This document shows, piece by piece, positions 7,883 to 15,643 of a stretch of DNA of 24,680 bases. The notes beneath the pieces are model-generated. The model had not been told where the DNA came from and ran no database searches. It saw only the letters and a program-made list of their open reading frames with translations. This DNA comes from Sva-07 sp031430875 (lineage in GTDB: Bacteria; Actinomycetota; Acidimicrobiia; Acidimicrobiales; Ilumatobacteraceae), in the NCBI GenBank assembly GCA_031430875.1, contig JANPCI010000072.1, forward strand, positions 1 to 24,680. Reading direction: 5' to 3'. The position numbers were made by a program, and so were the translations under genes. Within the stretch, counting starts at the first letter, position 1. Each line of letters opens with the position of its first letter.

Positions 7883-8959
7883 ATGATTCACAGCGACATC
7901 CCCACCCGCCCGCAGATCGACCAACTCTTGAACGCTCGCCATCAAGCAAGCGTGTCGCTGTATCTGCCAACGGGTCGCTCGACGCTCGACGCGCAGCAGG
8001 ACCGTGTTGTGCTGTCCAACCTCCGAGCGCTGGTGCGGTCCAAGCTCGAAGCAGCTGGCGCCGACCCTGAAGATGTCACCGCTCTCGACGAAAGCATCGA
8101 GGCGATCGCCGCCGACGACGACTTCTGGACCCGACAGGCCGACAGCCTGGCGGTGTTCCTGACGCCGAGCAGCGAGCAAACATTCCGACTACCGAACCAG
8201 CTGAGCCAGTCCGTTGAAATATCCGATCGGTTCCACGTATCGCCACTCCTGCGAGCAGTCACATTCCCGCAGGCCGCTCACGTGCTCGCCCTGTCGAAAG
8301 GGGCAGTCCGGCTCCTCGAGATCGGCCCCGACGGCGCCCCTGAGGAGATCAACGTCGCCGACATGCCTCGCGATGCGTGGGACCCGAGGTCGAACAAGGT
8401 CTTCAAGGCCCGCGACCGGCTCTTCGTGCGACAGGTCGATCATGCAGTCCGCTCCGTGCTCAACCACTCGGACCTACCGCTGATTATCGCCGCCACCGAA
8501 GGGATCGACGCGTTGTACCGCACGGTCAACACGTACCCTCATCTGGTCGATACTCGTTGGCCCGGCAATCCCGAGGAGCTGACCGACGCCGAACTGGCCA
8601 CGAATGTACGCGCCATTCTCGACACGGTCTATGCCGCTGAACTGGTCGATCTCGCCGAGTTGTTCGACGTACGAACGTCGCAAGGCAGGGCTGCTTACGA
8701 CGTCTCCGATGTCGCCCGACTGGCGACGATGGGTGCTGTTGACACTGTCCTCGTCGACTTCGAGGCGGTACTGCCCGGTTCGATCGACGAGTTGTCCGGC
8801 GCTGTCACGTTCGCCGAGAAGTCGTCAGCTGAGAGCTACGGCGTGAACGACGAGATCGCACGACGCGTCCATCTCGCCGGCGGACGGGTGCTCGCCGTAC
8901 GCCAAGATGACGTCCCTCATGGAGGATCCGTGGCAGCCATCCTCCGCTACGCCCCCTGA
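7883..8959 (+). CDS. baeRF family protein (bacterial archaeo-eukaryotic release-factor-like)
   Basis: This 358-residue soluble protein resembles the baeRF group, bacterial relatives of the eRF1/aRF1 release-factor superfamily, probably the family-3 type. Matching stretches are the N-terminal ASVSLYLPTGR, FWTRQADSLAVFLTPS (about residues 75-90), the RFHVSPLL and VLALSKGAVRLLEI strands (about 115-150), and a C-terminal domain with DVARLATMGAVDTVLVDFEAVLPG (about 275-298). The last block corresponds to the eRF1 domain 3-like part. These proteins have been proposed to act on stalled ribosomes or peptidyl-tRNA, but the biochemical role of most families is not established. The start at 7883 follows TAGGA closely, and the protein then begins just ahead of the conserved domain. 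The open frame upstream to 7790 has no similarity. The gene is divergent from the 7-TM gene and convergent with the ThrE gene (23 bp). Confidence 0.8.
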   Translation: MIHSDIPTRPQIDQLLNARHQASVSLYLPTGRSTLDAQQDRVVLSNLRALVRSKLEAAGADPEDVTALDESIEAIAADDDFWTRQADSLAVFLTPSSEQTFRLPNQLSQSVEISDRFHVSPLLRAVTFPQAAHVLALSKGAVRLLEIGPDGAPEEINVADMPRDAWDPRSNKVFKARDRLFVRQVDHAVRSVLNHSDLPLIIAATEGIDALYRTVNTYPHLVDTRWPGNPEELTDAELATNVRAILDTVYAAELVDLAELFDVRTSQGRAAYDVSDVARLATMGAVDTVLVDFEAVLPGSIDELSGAVTFAEKSSAESYGVNDEIARRVHLAGGRVLAVRQDDVPHGGSVAAILRYAP

Positions 8960-8982
8960 CACCTCGCCGCCACGACTCGCAG

Positions 8983-10233
8983 CTACACCGAGCCCGCATT
9001 GCCTCGTGGCGTGCGACGTCGCCAGGCGTCGCGCATCTCGATCACCGCGTCGACTGCGGCGGTTGCGAAGAGGACACCCAGTGCGATCGCCACCACGGTC
9101 ACCATCGTCGAGGTGAGGTCTCCGCCCGAGAACCCTGGACTCACGCTCTCGGTCACGTCGATCAGGCCGGTCGCTCCTGGCACGAGTAGGTAGAAGCCCG
9201 GGAGGAAGAGCACCATTGCGCGCGGCCCCAGTGGCCGTCGGTCGATGGCCATGACCACAGGCGTCATGGCCGCCGCCCCGAAGAACGCTGACACGCTCGG
9301 CGAAACCAATTCCGCAGCGGCCATCTCCGCTGTGAACGCAACGGCCAGCACCAGAAGGATCCAAGGGACGGTTCGACGCTGCGCACAGCTGTGGAAGTGA
9401 TATCCCAATGCGATCAGGACGAGTGCAGGCATCACGGTCCACGCGCCGAGTTCGGGCGCCGGGCGGTCCAGCAGATCGCGCTGGGGAACGTCGATGAGCG
9501 CACCAGCGGCAACAATCGCGGTGGCGAGGAGCAGGAGATCGACGAGGCCGCTGACGAGTCGACTCGTGCCGCTGACGATCGAACCGGCAGCCAACTCGAT
9601 CGTGCCGGTGGTGATCTTTGCGCCAGGCAGAAAGATCACCAGTGGCGGAATCAGGAAGCGGATCGGATTTTCACCCTCGTACAGGTCATCGAGTCCGAAG
9701 ACGATCAGTGCAACCGAGAACGACATCAGCGCTGGTGTCACCGGTCCGAGGCCCGGCAGGTCGAGCGAGATGAACGCGCCGACTGCCGTGCCGAGAATGG
9801 CCGCGAAAACAAGACCGGCCGTCGACGGCTGGAGTGCCAATGAGAATCCGGCCGCCAGCACTCCCAGCCCAAGTGACCGGACGGCGCGCCCGTACGGTGG
9901 GCGGCGTTCGCGGATCTCGCTCAGCTCGATAAGTCCATCGCGTGGCACCACGACGCCGAGACGGGCACGCCGTGCGAGGTTGTCAACCGCTTCGACCTGG
10001 TCGAGCCGAAGACCCGGTTCGCGGATCGAACGCAGTCGAGATCGGAGCTGTCCCGACGCCCCCGACTCGAGCATGACAGCAGTTGGAAGCGCCAACACGT
10101 CGAAGTCGTCGACTCCGTTGACCGCACCGATCTCAACGAGTTGCACCTCCACATCGTCGACGGTCTGACTCGAGCGGATGAGGTCGGCTCCGAGTTCGAC
10201 AATGAAGTCGTCGAGTTGCTCGGTGCGGTCCAT
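8983..10233 (-). CDS. Threonine/serine exporter ThrE family protein
   Basis: This 416-residue membrane protein matches the ThrE layout as one polypeptide. An N-terminal soluble region (residues 1 to about 110) holds the family's L-x-x-x-G-A-D-L-I-R-S-S-Q-T-V-x-D-V-E stretch and ends in the amphipathic segment EIRERRPPYGRAVRSLG. Five membrane segments (DUF1212 part) follow, then a second five-segment block (DUF3815/ThrE_2 part) with GYHFHSCAQRR between helices. Family members export L-threonine and L-serine by proton motive force, as shown for Corynebacterium ThrE; the substrate here is inferred. The ATG at 10233 places the conserved N-terminus correctly. TAGCTT, 8 nt upstream on the minus strand, could be a -10 box for a leaderless mRNA, since no Shine-Dalgarno is seen. 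No regulator lies beside it. Confidence 0.88.
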   Translation of the reverse strand: MDRTEQLDDFIVELGADLIRSSQTVDDVEVQLVEIGAVNGVDDFDVLALPTAVMLESGASGQLRSRLRSIREPGLRLDQVEAVDNLARRARLGVVVPRDGLIELSEIRERRPPYGRAVRSLGLGVLAAGFSLALQPSTAGLVFAAILGTAVGAFISLDLPGLGPVTPALMSFSVALIVFGLDDLYEGENPIRFLIPPLVIFLPGAKITTGTIELAAGSIVSGTSRLVSGLVDLLLLATAIVAAGALIDVPQRDLLDRPAPELGAWTVMPALVLIALGYHFHSCAQRRTVPWILLVLAVAFTAEMAAAELVSPSVSAFFGAAAMTPVVMAIDRRPLGPRAMVLFLPGFYLLVPGATGLIDVTESVSPGFSGGDLTSTMVTVVAIALGVLFATAAVDAVIEMRDAWRRRTPRGNAGSV

Positions 10234-10539
10234 CGGCGCCCAAGCTAGACCGACGGCTCGGGCCACGTTCCGGTCACCTACGAACAATCCTCCGTGCCCA
10301 TGCTCCGAGGCCCTTCTCCGAGCCGGTCTGCACGGGGCCCGGGCACCACACCCCCAAGCCCAACCGATCGTCGTGCTCGACTCGATCGGATCGACCGGCC
10401 ACAGCGCCCTTGAGGACACTTCCCCGAATTGTCAGCCATGTGCGAGCTGCGACCGCGCCTCGTGCGACACTCCCGATCGTCGATCACGAAACTTCGCGGC
10501 ACGCTTTCCCAGGTTCTGAAGTAAAAAGCACGCCGAGAT
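10234..10539. other. Intergenic stretch upstream of ThrE gene
   Basis: About 300 bases lie between the ThrE start and the recombinase remnant. Open frames here are shadows with no recognised similarity. Apart from the candidate -10 box of the ThrE gene, I see no repeat, RNA gene or clear promoter. Confidence 0.4.
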
Positions 10540-10833
10540 GTCGTCGCACGCAACGTTACGTCAAGACATCCGTTGGCCGAACGCCGACTGTTCATCGCAG
10601 ATGGCGAGGGCAGTCATCAGCGTATCGTTCCGATCTCGCCACGCTTTCTCGAAAAGGTGCGCCACCAGCTGGACAACGAGCGACCGCCGATGCGGAGAGG
10701 GCGTTCTGTTCGCTTTGTTGGCAGGCGGGTCGATCCCAAGTACTACGGCGACGCCTTGACCGGGCCGCTCAGTGCCACCACGAACACAGATGAGATTCCC
10801 GCATCGACCAGCGATATCCAGATGAACGAGTAG
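10540..10833 (+). pseudogene. Tyrosine recombinase (phage integrase family) remnant
   Basis: An open frame of about 98 codons carries the middle of a tyrosine-recombinase catalytic domain. The stretch AERRLFIADGEGSHQRIVPI, followed by SPRFLEKVRH and QLDNERPP, corresponds to the beta-strand pair that holds the family's catalytic Lys/first-strand region and the next helix (usual form RLxIxDGKGxxQRxVPIS). After RPP the expected VFVVLKGPRRGxPLT strand appears only in scrambled form across frames (FVGRR in one frame, AFCSLCWQ in another), which suggests a frameshift. The later H-x-L-R-H and catalytic Tyr boxes are absent downstream, and the N-terminal SAM-like domain and first Arg box are absent upstream. 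The gene is therefore dead. It sits about 400 bp before the relaxase gene and suggests a former integrative element. Confidence 0.7.
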
Positions 10834-11222
10834 CGCATGCCTTCCAAAGCTGCTCAGCTCGAACGGTCCGGTTGAGCCGTCGGAAGGGCGCTCGATAACG
10901 CCCGGCTCGAAAACCCGCTCGAGACCCACATATCCGGCAGCGAAGTGTGGGAGGTTGGAGGCTTCTCGACCCCACTCACAATGACGCTCGACGGAAGACC
11001 GCGACGCGCTCGCTGACTTGGTCCGGATGAGGATTCTCAACCGTGATCAGTCGGGCGGCGGGCCGCTGCGCGGCTTTGGCTGTCAGCTCGGCGACCCGTC
11101 TCCGGCCGCCTGATGCGCATGGTGTCGTGCTGGTCGGAGTTTGGTGGGGGTTGAGCCGGTTTTCTGGACACACCCTTGCACTAAAGGTGCTTAACCTCTC
11201 GACCCGCCGCGATGGCGGCGTC
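10834..11222. other. Intergenic stretch before the relaxase gene, possible oriT location
   Basis: About 390 bases hold no recognised gene. A minus-strand frame crosses it but looks like a shadow. The oriT recognised by a MobF relaxase often lies just upstream of its gene, so this is the likeliest place for one, but I could not identify a nic site. Small inverted repeats are visible just before the relaxase: GCAC/GTGC around TAAAG near 11178-11190, and CCGCC/GGCGG around GCGAT near 11205-11219. Confidence 0.3.
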
Positions 11223-14120
11223 ATGGTGGAGCACGTGGTTGCCTCCGTTGGACGAGTCAGTGCGGGGGCCGGCTACGACTATTTGAGTCGTGATGTGGCG
11301 ACCAGCAAACACGACTATTACGTCGGTCACGGCGAAGCGCCCGGCGTGTGGGCAGGCCGCGGGATCGGGGTACTGGGTTTGGGTGGTGAGGTCGACGCAG
11401 TCGACATGAGCAACCTGTACGGCCGGTTCGTTGACCCCCGAACCGCTGGCACCGACGACGAGGTGATCTTGGGTCGTGCGGTCACGGCGCGCACCATTCA
11501 TGCCGGCACGGCGCGTGAGCAGGTGTTGCAACCGGTGGCGGCGTTTGATGTGACGTTCTCGCCGTCGAAGTCGGTGTCGGCGCTATGGGCGGCAACCGGT
11601 GATGAGCGGGTCCGGGCGTCGGTGGTGGCTGCGCACGAAGCAGCGGTGGCGGCCGGGTTGGACTATTTGGAGGACAACGCCGGCCACGGCCGCGCGGGTG
11701 CCAAAGGGGTTCGACGCGTTGACAGCGACGGGTTGATTGTTGCCCAGTTCCGGCATCGCACCGCCCGGTCCTCGTCGTCTGGTGTGCGCGTTGGTGATCC
11801 GCAGTTGCATTCGCATTGCGCGATCTTGAACCGTCTGCGATGCGTGGACGGACAGTGGCGCACGTTGGATGGTGCAGCGATCTACCGGCACACCCACGCC
11901 GCAGGCGCCCTGTACGGCGCAGTACTCGAACGCGAGTTGACGGACCGGCTCGGTGTCGCCTGGGTCCAACCGCAGCCAGGCGAGCGGTTGCCGATGCGTG
12001 AGATTGTGGGGCTGCCCGAGTCGGTCCGGTCGCAGTGGTCGTCGCGACGCCAGCAGGTGTTGGCCACCTATGACCGTCTCGTCGACAAGTTCCGTGACAG
12101 CGAGCATCGATCCCCGACCCGTGCGGAGTCGGCGGCACTGAAGGATCGGGCGACGATCCGGTCGCGTCAACCCAAAGCGGGCGGGAACGTGAATCTTCAC
12201 GACCAGTGGCGCAGCGACCTCTCCACGACGGAACTGGTTGCGATCGAAGCGACCGTGCAGTGCGTGCCACGTGGTGCAATCACCGGGGGTCGTGTCAGTG
12301 CGGGTAGCGCCGAGTTGGCGGTGCGGGTCATCGAAGCCCTCGAGACGCAACGGTCGTGGTGGACGAGGGCGCATCTGTTCGCAGAGGTGGCACGACTCAT
12401 CGATCACCCGGTCCGCGAAGCAATCGAGTTGGACGTCGAACGAATCGCCAATGTGTGTCAGCTGCTCGAAGCCGACCACGACCCCGCCTACGCACAGCTC
12501 GACGCCGTGAAGATGACCTCACCTCGGATCCGTGACGCCGAGGCCTACATCATGAACCAAGCCGCCACCACCTCGAAATGGACCGTGACGGCCAGTTGCG
12601 ACGCCAAACTCGGCGACGACCAGAGAACCGCGGTGGAAGCGTTCACGAGCCAACCGCGACAGGTGGCGACGGTCATTGGACCGGCGGGGGCCGGCAAGAC
12701 CACCATGCTGCAATCGGTCGCCGCGTCTTATCAGGCGGTGGGTCGGCAGGTGTGTGTGTTGGCGTTGTCCGCAGCAGCGGCGCGGGTGGTCACCGACGAG
12801 ACCGGACTCGTGGCGTCGACGATCGCGTCGTGGCGGGTCGGTGGGGTTGATCTCCCACGGGGCGGCCTGGTCGTGATTGATGAAGCGTCGATGGTGCCGA
12901 CGTTGACGCTTCGCGACATTTGCCGAACCGCCCGCCTGTACGGGTCACGTGTCGGCCTCGTCGGCGATTACGCCCAAATGGGCTCGCCTGAAGCGGGCGG
13001 GTTGCTGCGCGATCTTGCCGCCTGCGACTCTGCAACAGCGCTCGTCGCGATCCGGCGGTTCAACGAGCCATGGGAACGTGATGCGTCCAAATTGTTGCAG
13101 GCACGCAACGGTGACGTCGCCGCTGTCTACGCCGACCACGACCGCATCGTGGAGACCACCTCGGCCACGATGATCGACACCATCGTCGACGCCTGGTACG
13201 CCGACATCAGTGACGGCCTCGACACGCTCGTGGTCGCCGACAACACCGCGACAGCAGCCGACGTGTCCGCCGCCTGCCAACAACGCCTCCACACCGCCGG
13301 GCTACTCGGCGCCGACGTCGGTTCGGGAGCAGACGCCAACACGATCCGCGTCGGTGACCTGATCCAGACCCGACTCAACGATGCCAGCCTCGTCACCAGT
13401 GACGGGCGACGAGTCCTCAACCGTGACACCTGGACCGTCACCGGACTCAACGACGACGGCGGCGTGTACGCCGCCAGCAGCAATCGCAACGCCACCGTGC
13501 ACATCACCAACGACTACCTCGCCCGTCACGTCGTGTTGGCGTACTGCACCACCATCGCCGGCGCCCAAGGCCGCACCGTCGACGTCGGCCACATCCTTGT
13601 CACCCCGAACACGTCGGCTGCTTCGTTGTATGTCGGCATGACCCGCGGCCGGATCCGCAACACCGCGCACACCGTCACCGACGGCCACGACCACGACGAA
13701 TTCACCCTCGGACACCGAGACGGCACAGTCGCGATGGCTGACGCCATCCGGCGCAGCCCCGACGGTGAACTCTCCGCCACCACCATCGCCAAACGATGGA
13801 CGCTACGACAGCCCGAACGCACCTTCGCCCGGGCAGAGGATCAGACGCTGGTGTTCGCCACGAACGTGTGGACCCAGACCTACAAGACCCTGCATCCCCG
13901 GATCGCCGCACAGATCACGGCGACACCCGACACCGTCGCCGGCCGTCTCGCCACGATGCCATCCACGCAATGGAGTGCAGCCATCCGCCGTGCGGTGTCG
14001 CTCACCAACTGGCAGCGACCCGAAGCCAACAACACCTTCCTCGACCACCTCGCACGAACCGGCGAACCCACCCGACACGCCCAAACTGCCAGCGCGCGAA
14101 CAGCGGGCCACGAACGCTGA
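11223..14120 (+). CDS. MobF-type conjugative relaxase with C-terminal helicase domain
   Basis: This 965-residue protein is of the TrwC/TraI class, which nicks one DNA strand at oriT and unwinds it for conjugative transfer. The relaxase domain (residues 1 to about 320) has a catalytic Tyr pair Y18/Y20, with a second pair Y32/Y33, and the three-His metal site H178, H196, H198 (FRHRTAR and DPQLHSHCAILN). The SF1 helicase part has Walker A GPAGAGKTT (K492), Walker B VVIDEAS (D553, E554), a YAQMGSPEAGG segment and a C-terminal UvrD_C_2-like block, TIAGAQGRT to SLYVGMTRGR (about 775-812). I chose ATG 11223 because it puts Tyr at position 18, as in TrwC; the frame is open further upstream, with GTG 11187 as an alternative. 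All core motifs look intact. No coupling protein, type IV secretion or accessory mobilisation genes are in the window. Confidence 0.92.
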   Translation: MVEHVVASVGRVSAGAGYDYLSRDVATSKHDYYVGHGEAPGVWAGRGIGVLGLGGEVDAVDMSNLYGRFVDPRTAGTDDEVILGRAVTARTIHAGTAREQVLQPVAAFDVTFSPSKSVSALWAATGDERVRASVVAAHEAAVAAGLDYLEDNAGHGRAGAKGVRRVDSDGLIVAQFRHRTARSSSSGVRVGDPQLHSHCAILNRLRCVDGQWRTLDGAAIYRHTHAAGALYGAVLERELTDRLGVAWVQPQPGERLPMREIVGLPESVRSQWSSRRQQVLATYDRLVDKFRDSEHRSPTRAESAALKDRATIRSRQPKAGGNVNLHDQWRSDLSTTELVAIEATVQCVPRGAITGGRVSAGSAELAVRVIEALETQRSWWTRAHLFAEVARLIDHPVREAIELDVERIANVCQLLEADHDPAYAQLDAVKMTSPRIRDAEAYIMNQAATTSKWTVTASCDAKLGDDQRTAVEAFTSQPRQVATVIGPAGAGKTTMLQSVAASYQAVGRQVCVLALSAAAARVVTDETGLVASTIASWRVGGVDLPRGGLVVIDEASMVPTLTLRDICRTARLYGSRVGLVGDYAQMGSPEAGGLLRDLAACDSATALVAIRRFNEPWERDASKLLQARNGDVAAVYADHDRIVETTSATMIDTIVDAWYADISDGLDTLVVADNTATAADVSAACQQRLHTAGLLGADVGSGADANTIRVGDLIQTRLNDASLVTSDGRRVLNRDTWTVTGLNDDGGVYAASSNRNATVHITNDYLARHVVLAYCTTIAGAQGRTVDVGHILVTPNTSAASLYVGMTRGRIRNTAHTVTDGHDHDEFTLGHRDGTVAMADAIRRSPDGELSATTIAKRWTLRQPERTFARAEDQTLVFATNVWTQTYKTLHPRIAAQITATPDTVAGRLATMPSTQWSAAIRRAVSLTNWQRPEANNTFLDHLARTGEPTRHAQTASARTAGHER

Positions 14121-14314
14121 ACCCGTCAAGCCTGCGCAAGTCGGTCTCTACGTCATCGCATCCAACGACCGTCGTCGGCTCGGCACGTACCGCACGCGCA
14201 ACCGTCCGCACGGTCGCAGCTCGCGCCGACCGGAGCTGAGCGAACTTCGGGCTCGAGCCGGCGATCCGACAGTTGAAGCCGAGTCCGGGCCAGCGAGCAA
14301 TGCGAAGGCATCGA

Positions 14315-14785
14315 TCAGAAGACGCCGAGCTGGGGGGCGGCGATGAGCCTCTCGCTCGCCGAGACGCAGGCTTGGGCGGCATCAATAGCGTCTTCGACTT
14401 CTTCGGTGGTGACCGGGTCGTAGCCATGCGGGTCGGGGTACTCGGCTTGGTTGCGGCGGCGGCGGAGTCGGTCGATTGATTTGAGGCCTGGGACACCCGG
14501 GAACTGCGCGTTGATCGTGTCGACGACCACGATGTGTCCACCTGCCGATGTCGGCCGCAGTCCTTGATGGGCGAGGAGTGCGGTTGCGGTCTTGCGGCAC
14601 GCGTCGTATGCCAGCGTGAACGCACCCTCGGGATCCACGGCAGCGGTCATCGCTGCCGAGTCGATGTGTCGGCGGGCTGATGCGAGAAGTCGTGCGACGG
14701 TGTCGGCGTCGGCCGGAACACGCTCGAGTTGGCGCGTGTCGAGCAGTCGCTCGATGACCTCACTCCCCTTGTTCCACCTCGGCAT
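14315..14785 (-). CDS. HEPN-domain protein, toxin partner of MNT antitoxin
   Basis: This 156-residue all-helical protein has the features of HEPN toxins (type VII toxin-antitoxin, HepT-like). The order is: N-terminal helix SEVIERLLDTRQLERV, a helix with ARLLASARRHIDSAAM, the AYDACRKTATALLAHQGLR helix (residues 59-77), then the basic segment DRLRRRRNQAEYPD at 105-118. The usual HEPN ribonuclease motif is R-x4-6-H. Here R111-N112 is followed by E115-Y116, and the nearest His is H120, outside the usual spacing. This is an R-N-x-x-E-Y variant with possibly changed or absent nuclease activity, although the Tyr that MNT antitoxins modify in relatives may be Y116. The ATG at 14785 overlaps the 3' end of the MNT gene by 26 nt, so the two are translationally linked. 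In known pairs MNT neutralises HEPN by AMP transfer. Confidence 0.8.
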   Translation of the reverse strand: MPRWNKGSEVIERLLDTRQLERVPADADTVARLLASARRHIDSAAMTAAVDPEGAFTLAYDACRKTATALLAHQGLRPTSAGGHIVVVDTINAQFPGVPGLKSIDRLRRRRNQAEYPDPHGYDPVTTEEVEDAIDAAQACVSASERLIAAPQLGVF

Positions 14786-15368
14786 GGCCTGAAGGATACG
14801 GAACTTCGAGCATCGGCGATCTGCGAACCTGCTGAGTGAACCCGTCGGTGGCGGTGTCCCAGTGCTTGCGGGTTCTTTGCGTGACGTTGACCTCTCGCCC
14901 GAGTCGTCCTTGGGCTCGTTGGGCGGCGTCGAAGATTTCGTCGCGGTCGGGTCGACCGATGACGAGGACGTCGATGTCGTTTGGCGTTGGCCCGGGCTCG
15001 CCGTGTTGTCGAGCGGCCCACGAGCCGTAGATGTAGATCGCTTCGACGCCATCGACCGAGCCGAACTCTTCGCCGATCACGAGCGGGGGACCGAACGCCA
15101 TGATCGCCAGCTGGGCGAGTGGCGGCAGGTACACGTTCGCCTCGTTTGCCGAGAGCAGCTTCGTTCGCCCGACCGTGGTCGCCACGAGCATCTCGGCTTC
15201 CTGCAGTCGACGGACTTCGGCAGCAACGGTCTGGTAGGGCTCGCCGGTCCGCCGGGCCAGTTCGTCGATCGTCCATTGCCGAGATGGGTCAACAAGCGTC
15301 AACGCCAGCAACTCACCTTGGAGCCGCGACCGGAAGATCGGCAGGAGTGGGGGAGCGGCGGCTCGCAT
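14760..15368 (-). CDS. MNT nucleotidyltransferase with N-terminal winged helix, antitoxin
   Basis: This 202-residue protein combines a winged-helix DNA-binding domain (residues about 10-75: LQGELLALTL, WTIDELARRTGEPYQTVAAEVRRL, then the wing LVATTVGRTKLL) with a minimal nucleotidyltransferase domain. The transferase motif is G115-S116 in YIYGSWAAR, with D131 and D133 in NDIDVLVIG, giving GS-x14-DxD, a slightly long version of the usual spacing. In studied MntA-HepT systems this enzyme inactivates the HEPN toxin by adding AMP to a Tyr. The winged helix suggests it also represses its own promoter. I chose ATG 15368 over the ORF start at 15443 because MRAAAPPLLPIFRSRLQ is the usual beginning of this family and the promoter lies directly before it. 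The gene is first in a two-gene operon and overlaps the HEPN gene by 26 nt. Confidence 0.85.
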   Translation of the reverse strand: MRAAAPPLLPIFRSRLQGELLALTLVDPSRQWTIDELARRTGEPYQTVAAEVRRLQEAEMLVATTVGRTKLLSANEANVYLPPLAQLAIMAFGPPLVIGEEFGSVDGVEAIYIYGSWAARQHGEPGPTPNDIDVLVIGRPDRDEIFDAAQRAQGRLGREVNVTQRTRKHWDTATDGFTQQVRRSPMLEVPYPSGHAEVEQGE

Positions 15369-15375
15369 GTCCACC

Positions 15376-15404
15376 AGTATTGCTTGATATTCAAGCGATA
15401 TCAA
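15376..15404 (-). promoter_or_regulatory. Promoter of the MNT-HEPN operon with operator between -35 and -10
   Basis: On the minus strand TTGATA (15404-15399) and AATACT (15381-15376) are separated by exactly 17 bp, and AATACT ends 7 nt before the ATG at 15368, so the message is probably leaderless. The spacer contains the palindrome at 15382-15396, where a bound repressor would block RNA polymerase. Confidence 0.7.
15382..15396. promoter_or_regulatory. Palindromic operator candidate GCTTGA-TAT-TCAAGC
   Basis: Perfect 6-bp arms with a 3-bp centre lie entirely inside the -35/-10 spacer of the toxin-antitoxin promoter. The winged-helix domain of the MNT protein is the natural candidate binder, which would give autoregulation as in other toxin-antitoxin operons. 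Confidence 0.6.
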
Positions 15405-15552
15405 CCGGAAATAAAGCGAAGGAGGGAACGACATTTGATCCATCGCGGCGAGATTTCGAAGCCGGCGTCAACAACCCACCCGCACCATGGAACGTCACAT
15501 CGCGTCCGACTGTCGCACGTCGAATCCATCCCTACTCATCCCTACAACTCAG

Positions 15553-15618
15553 CGGACTGAGCGGACTGGACGGACTGACCGATCGCGAAAGGCCAGCTCA
15601 GGTGTACTGGACGGACTG
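15553..15618. repeat. Four direct copies of CGGACTG
   Basis: CGGACTG starts at 15553, 15562, 15571 and 15612. The first three are spaced 9 bp apart and form a short tandem array; the fourth is 41 bp further. They lie between the toxin-antitoxin promoter and the acyl-CoA dehydrogenase remnant. The role is unknown; they may be a junction of the decayed element or a binding-site cluster. Confidence 0.5.
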
Positions 15619-15643
15619 AGGAAGACCAGGAAAATCGCCGGAA

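Noticed and set aside
10561..11040. 159-codon minus-strand ORF opposite the recombinase remnant
   Set aside because: No recognisable domain; the plus strand explains half of it as integrase-derived sequence.
11482..12479. Long minus-strand frames inside the relaxase gene
   Set aside because: They are complementary shadows of a strongly conserved coding sequence in GC-rich DNA.
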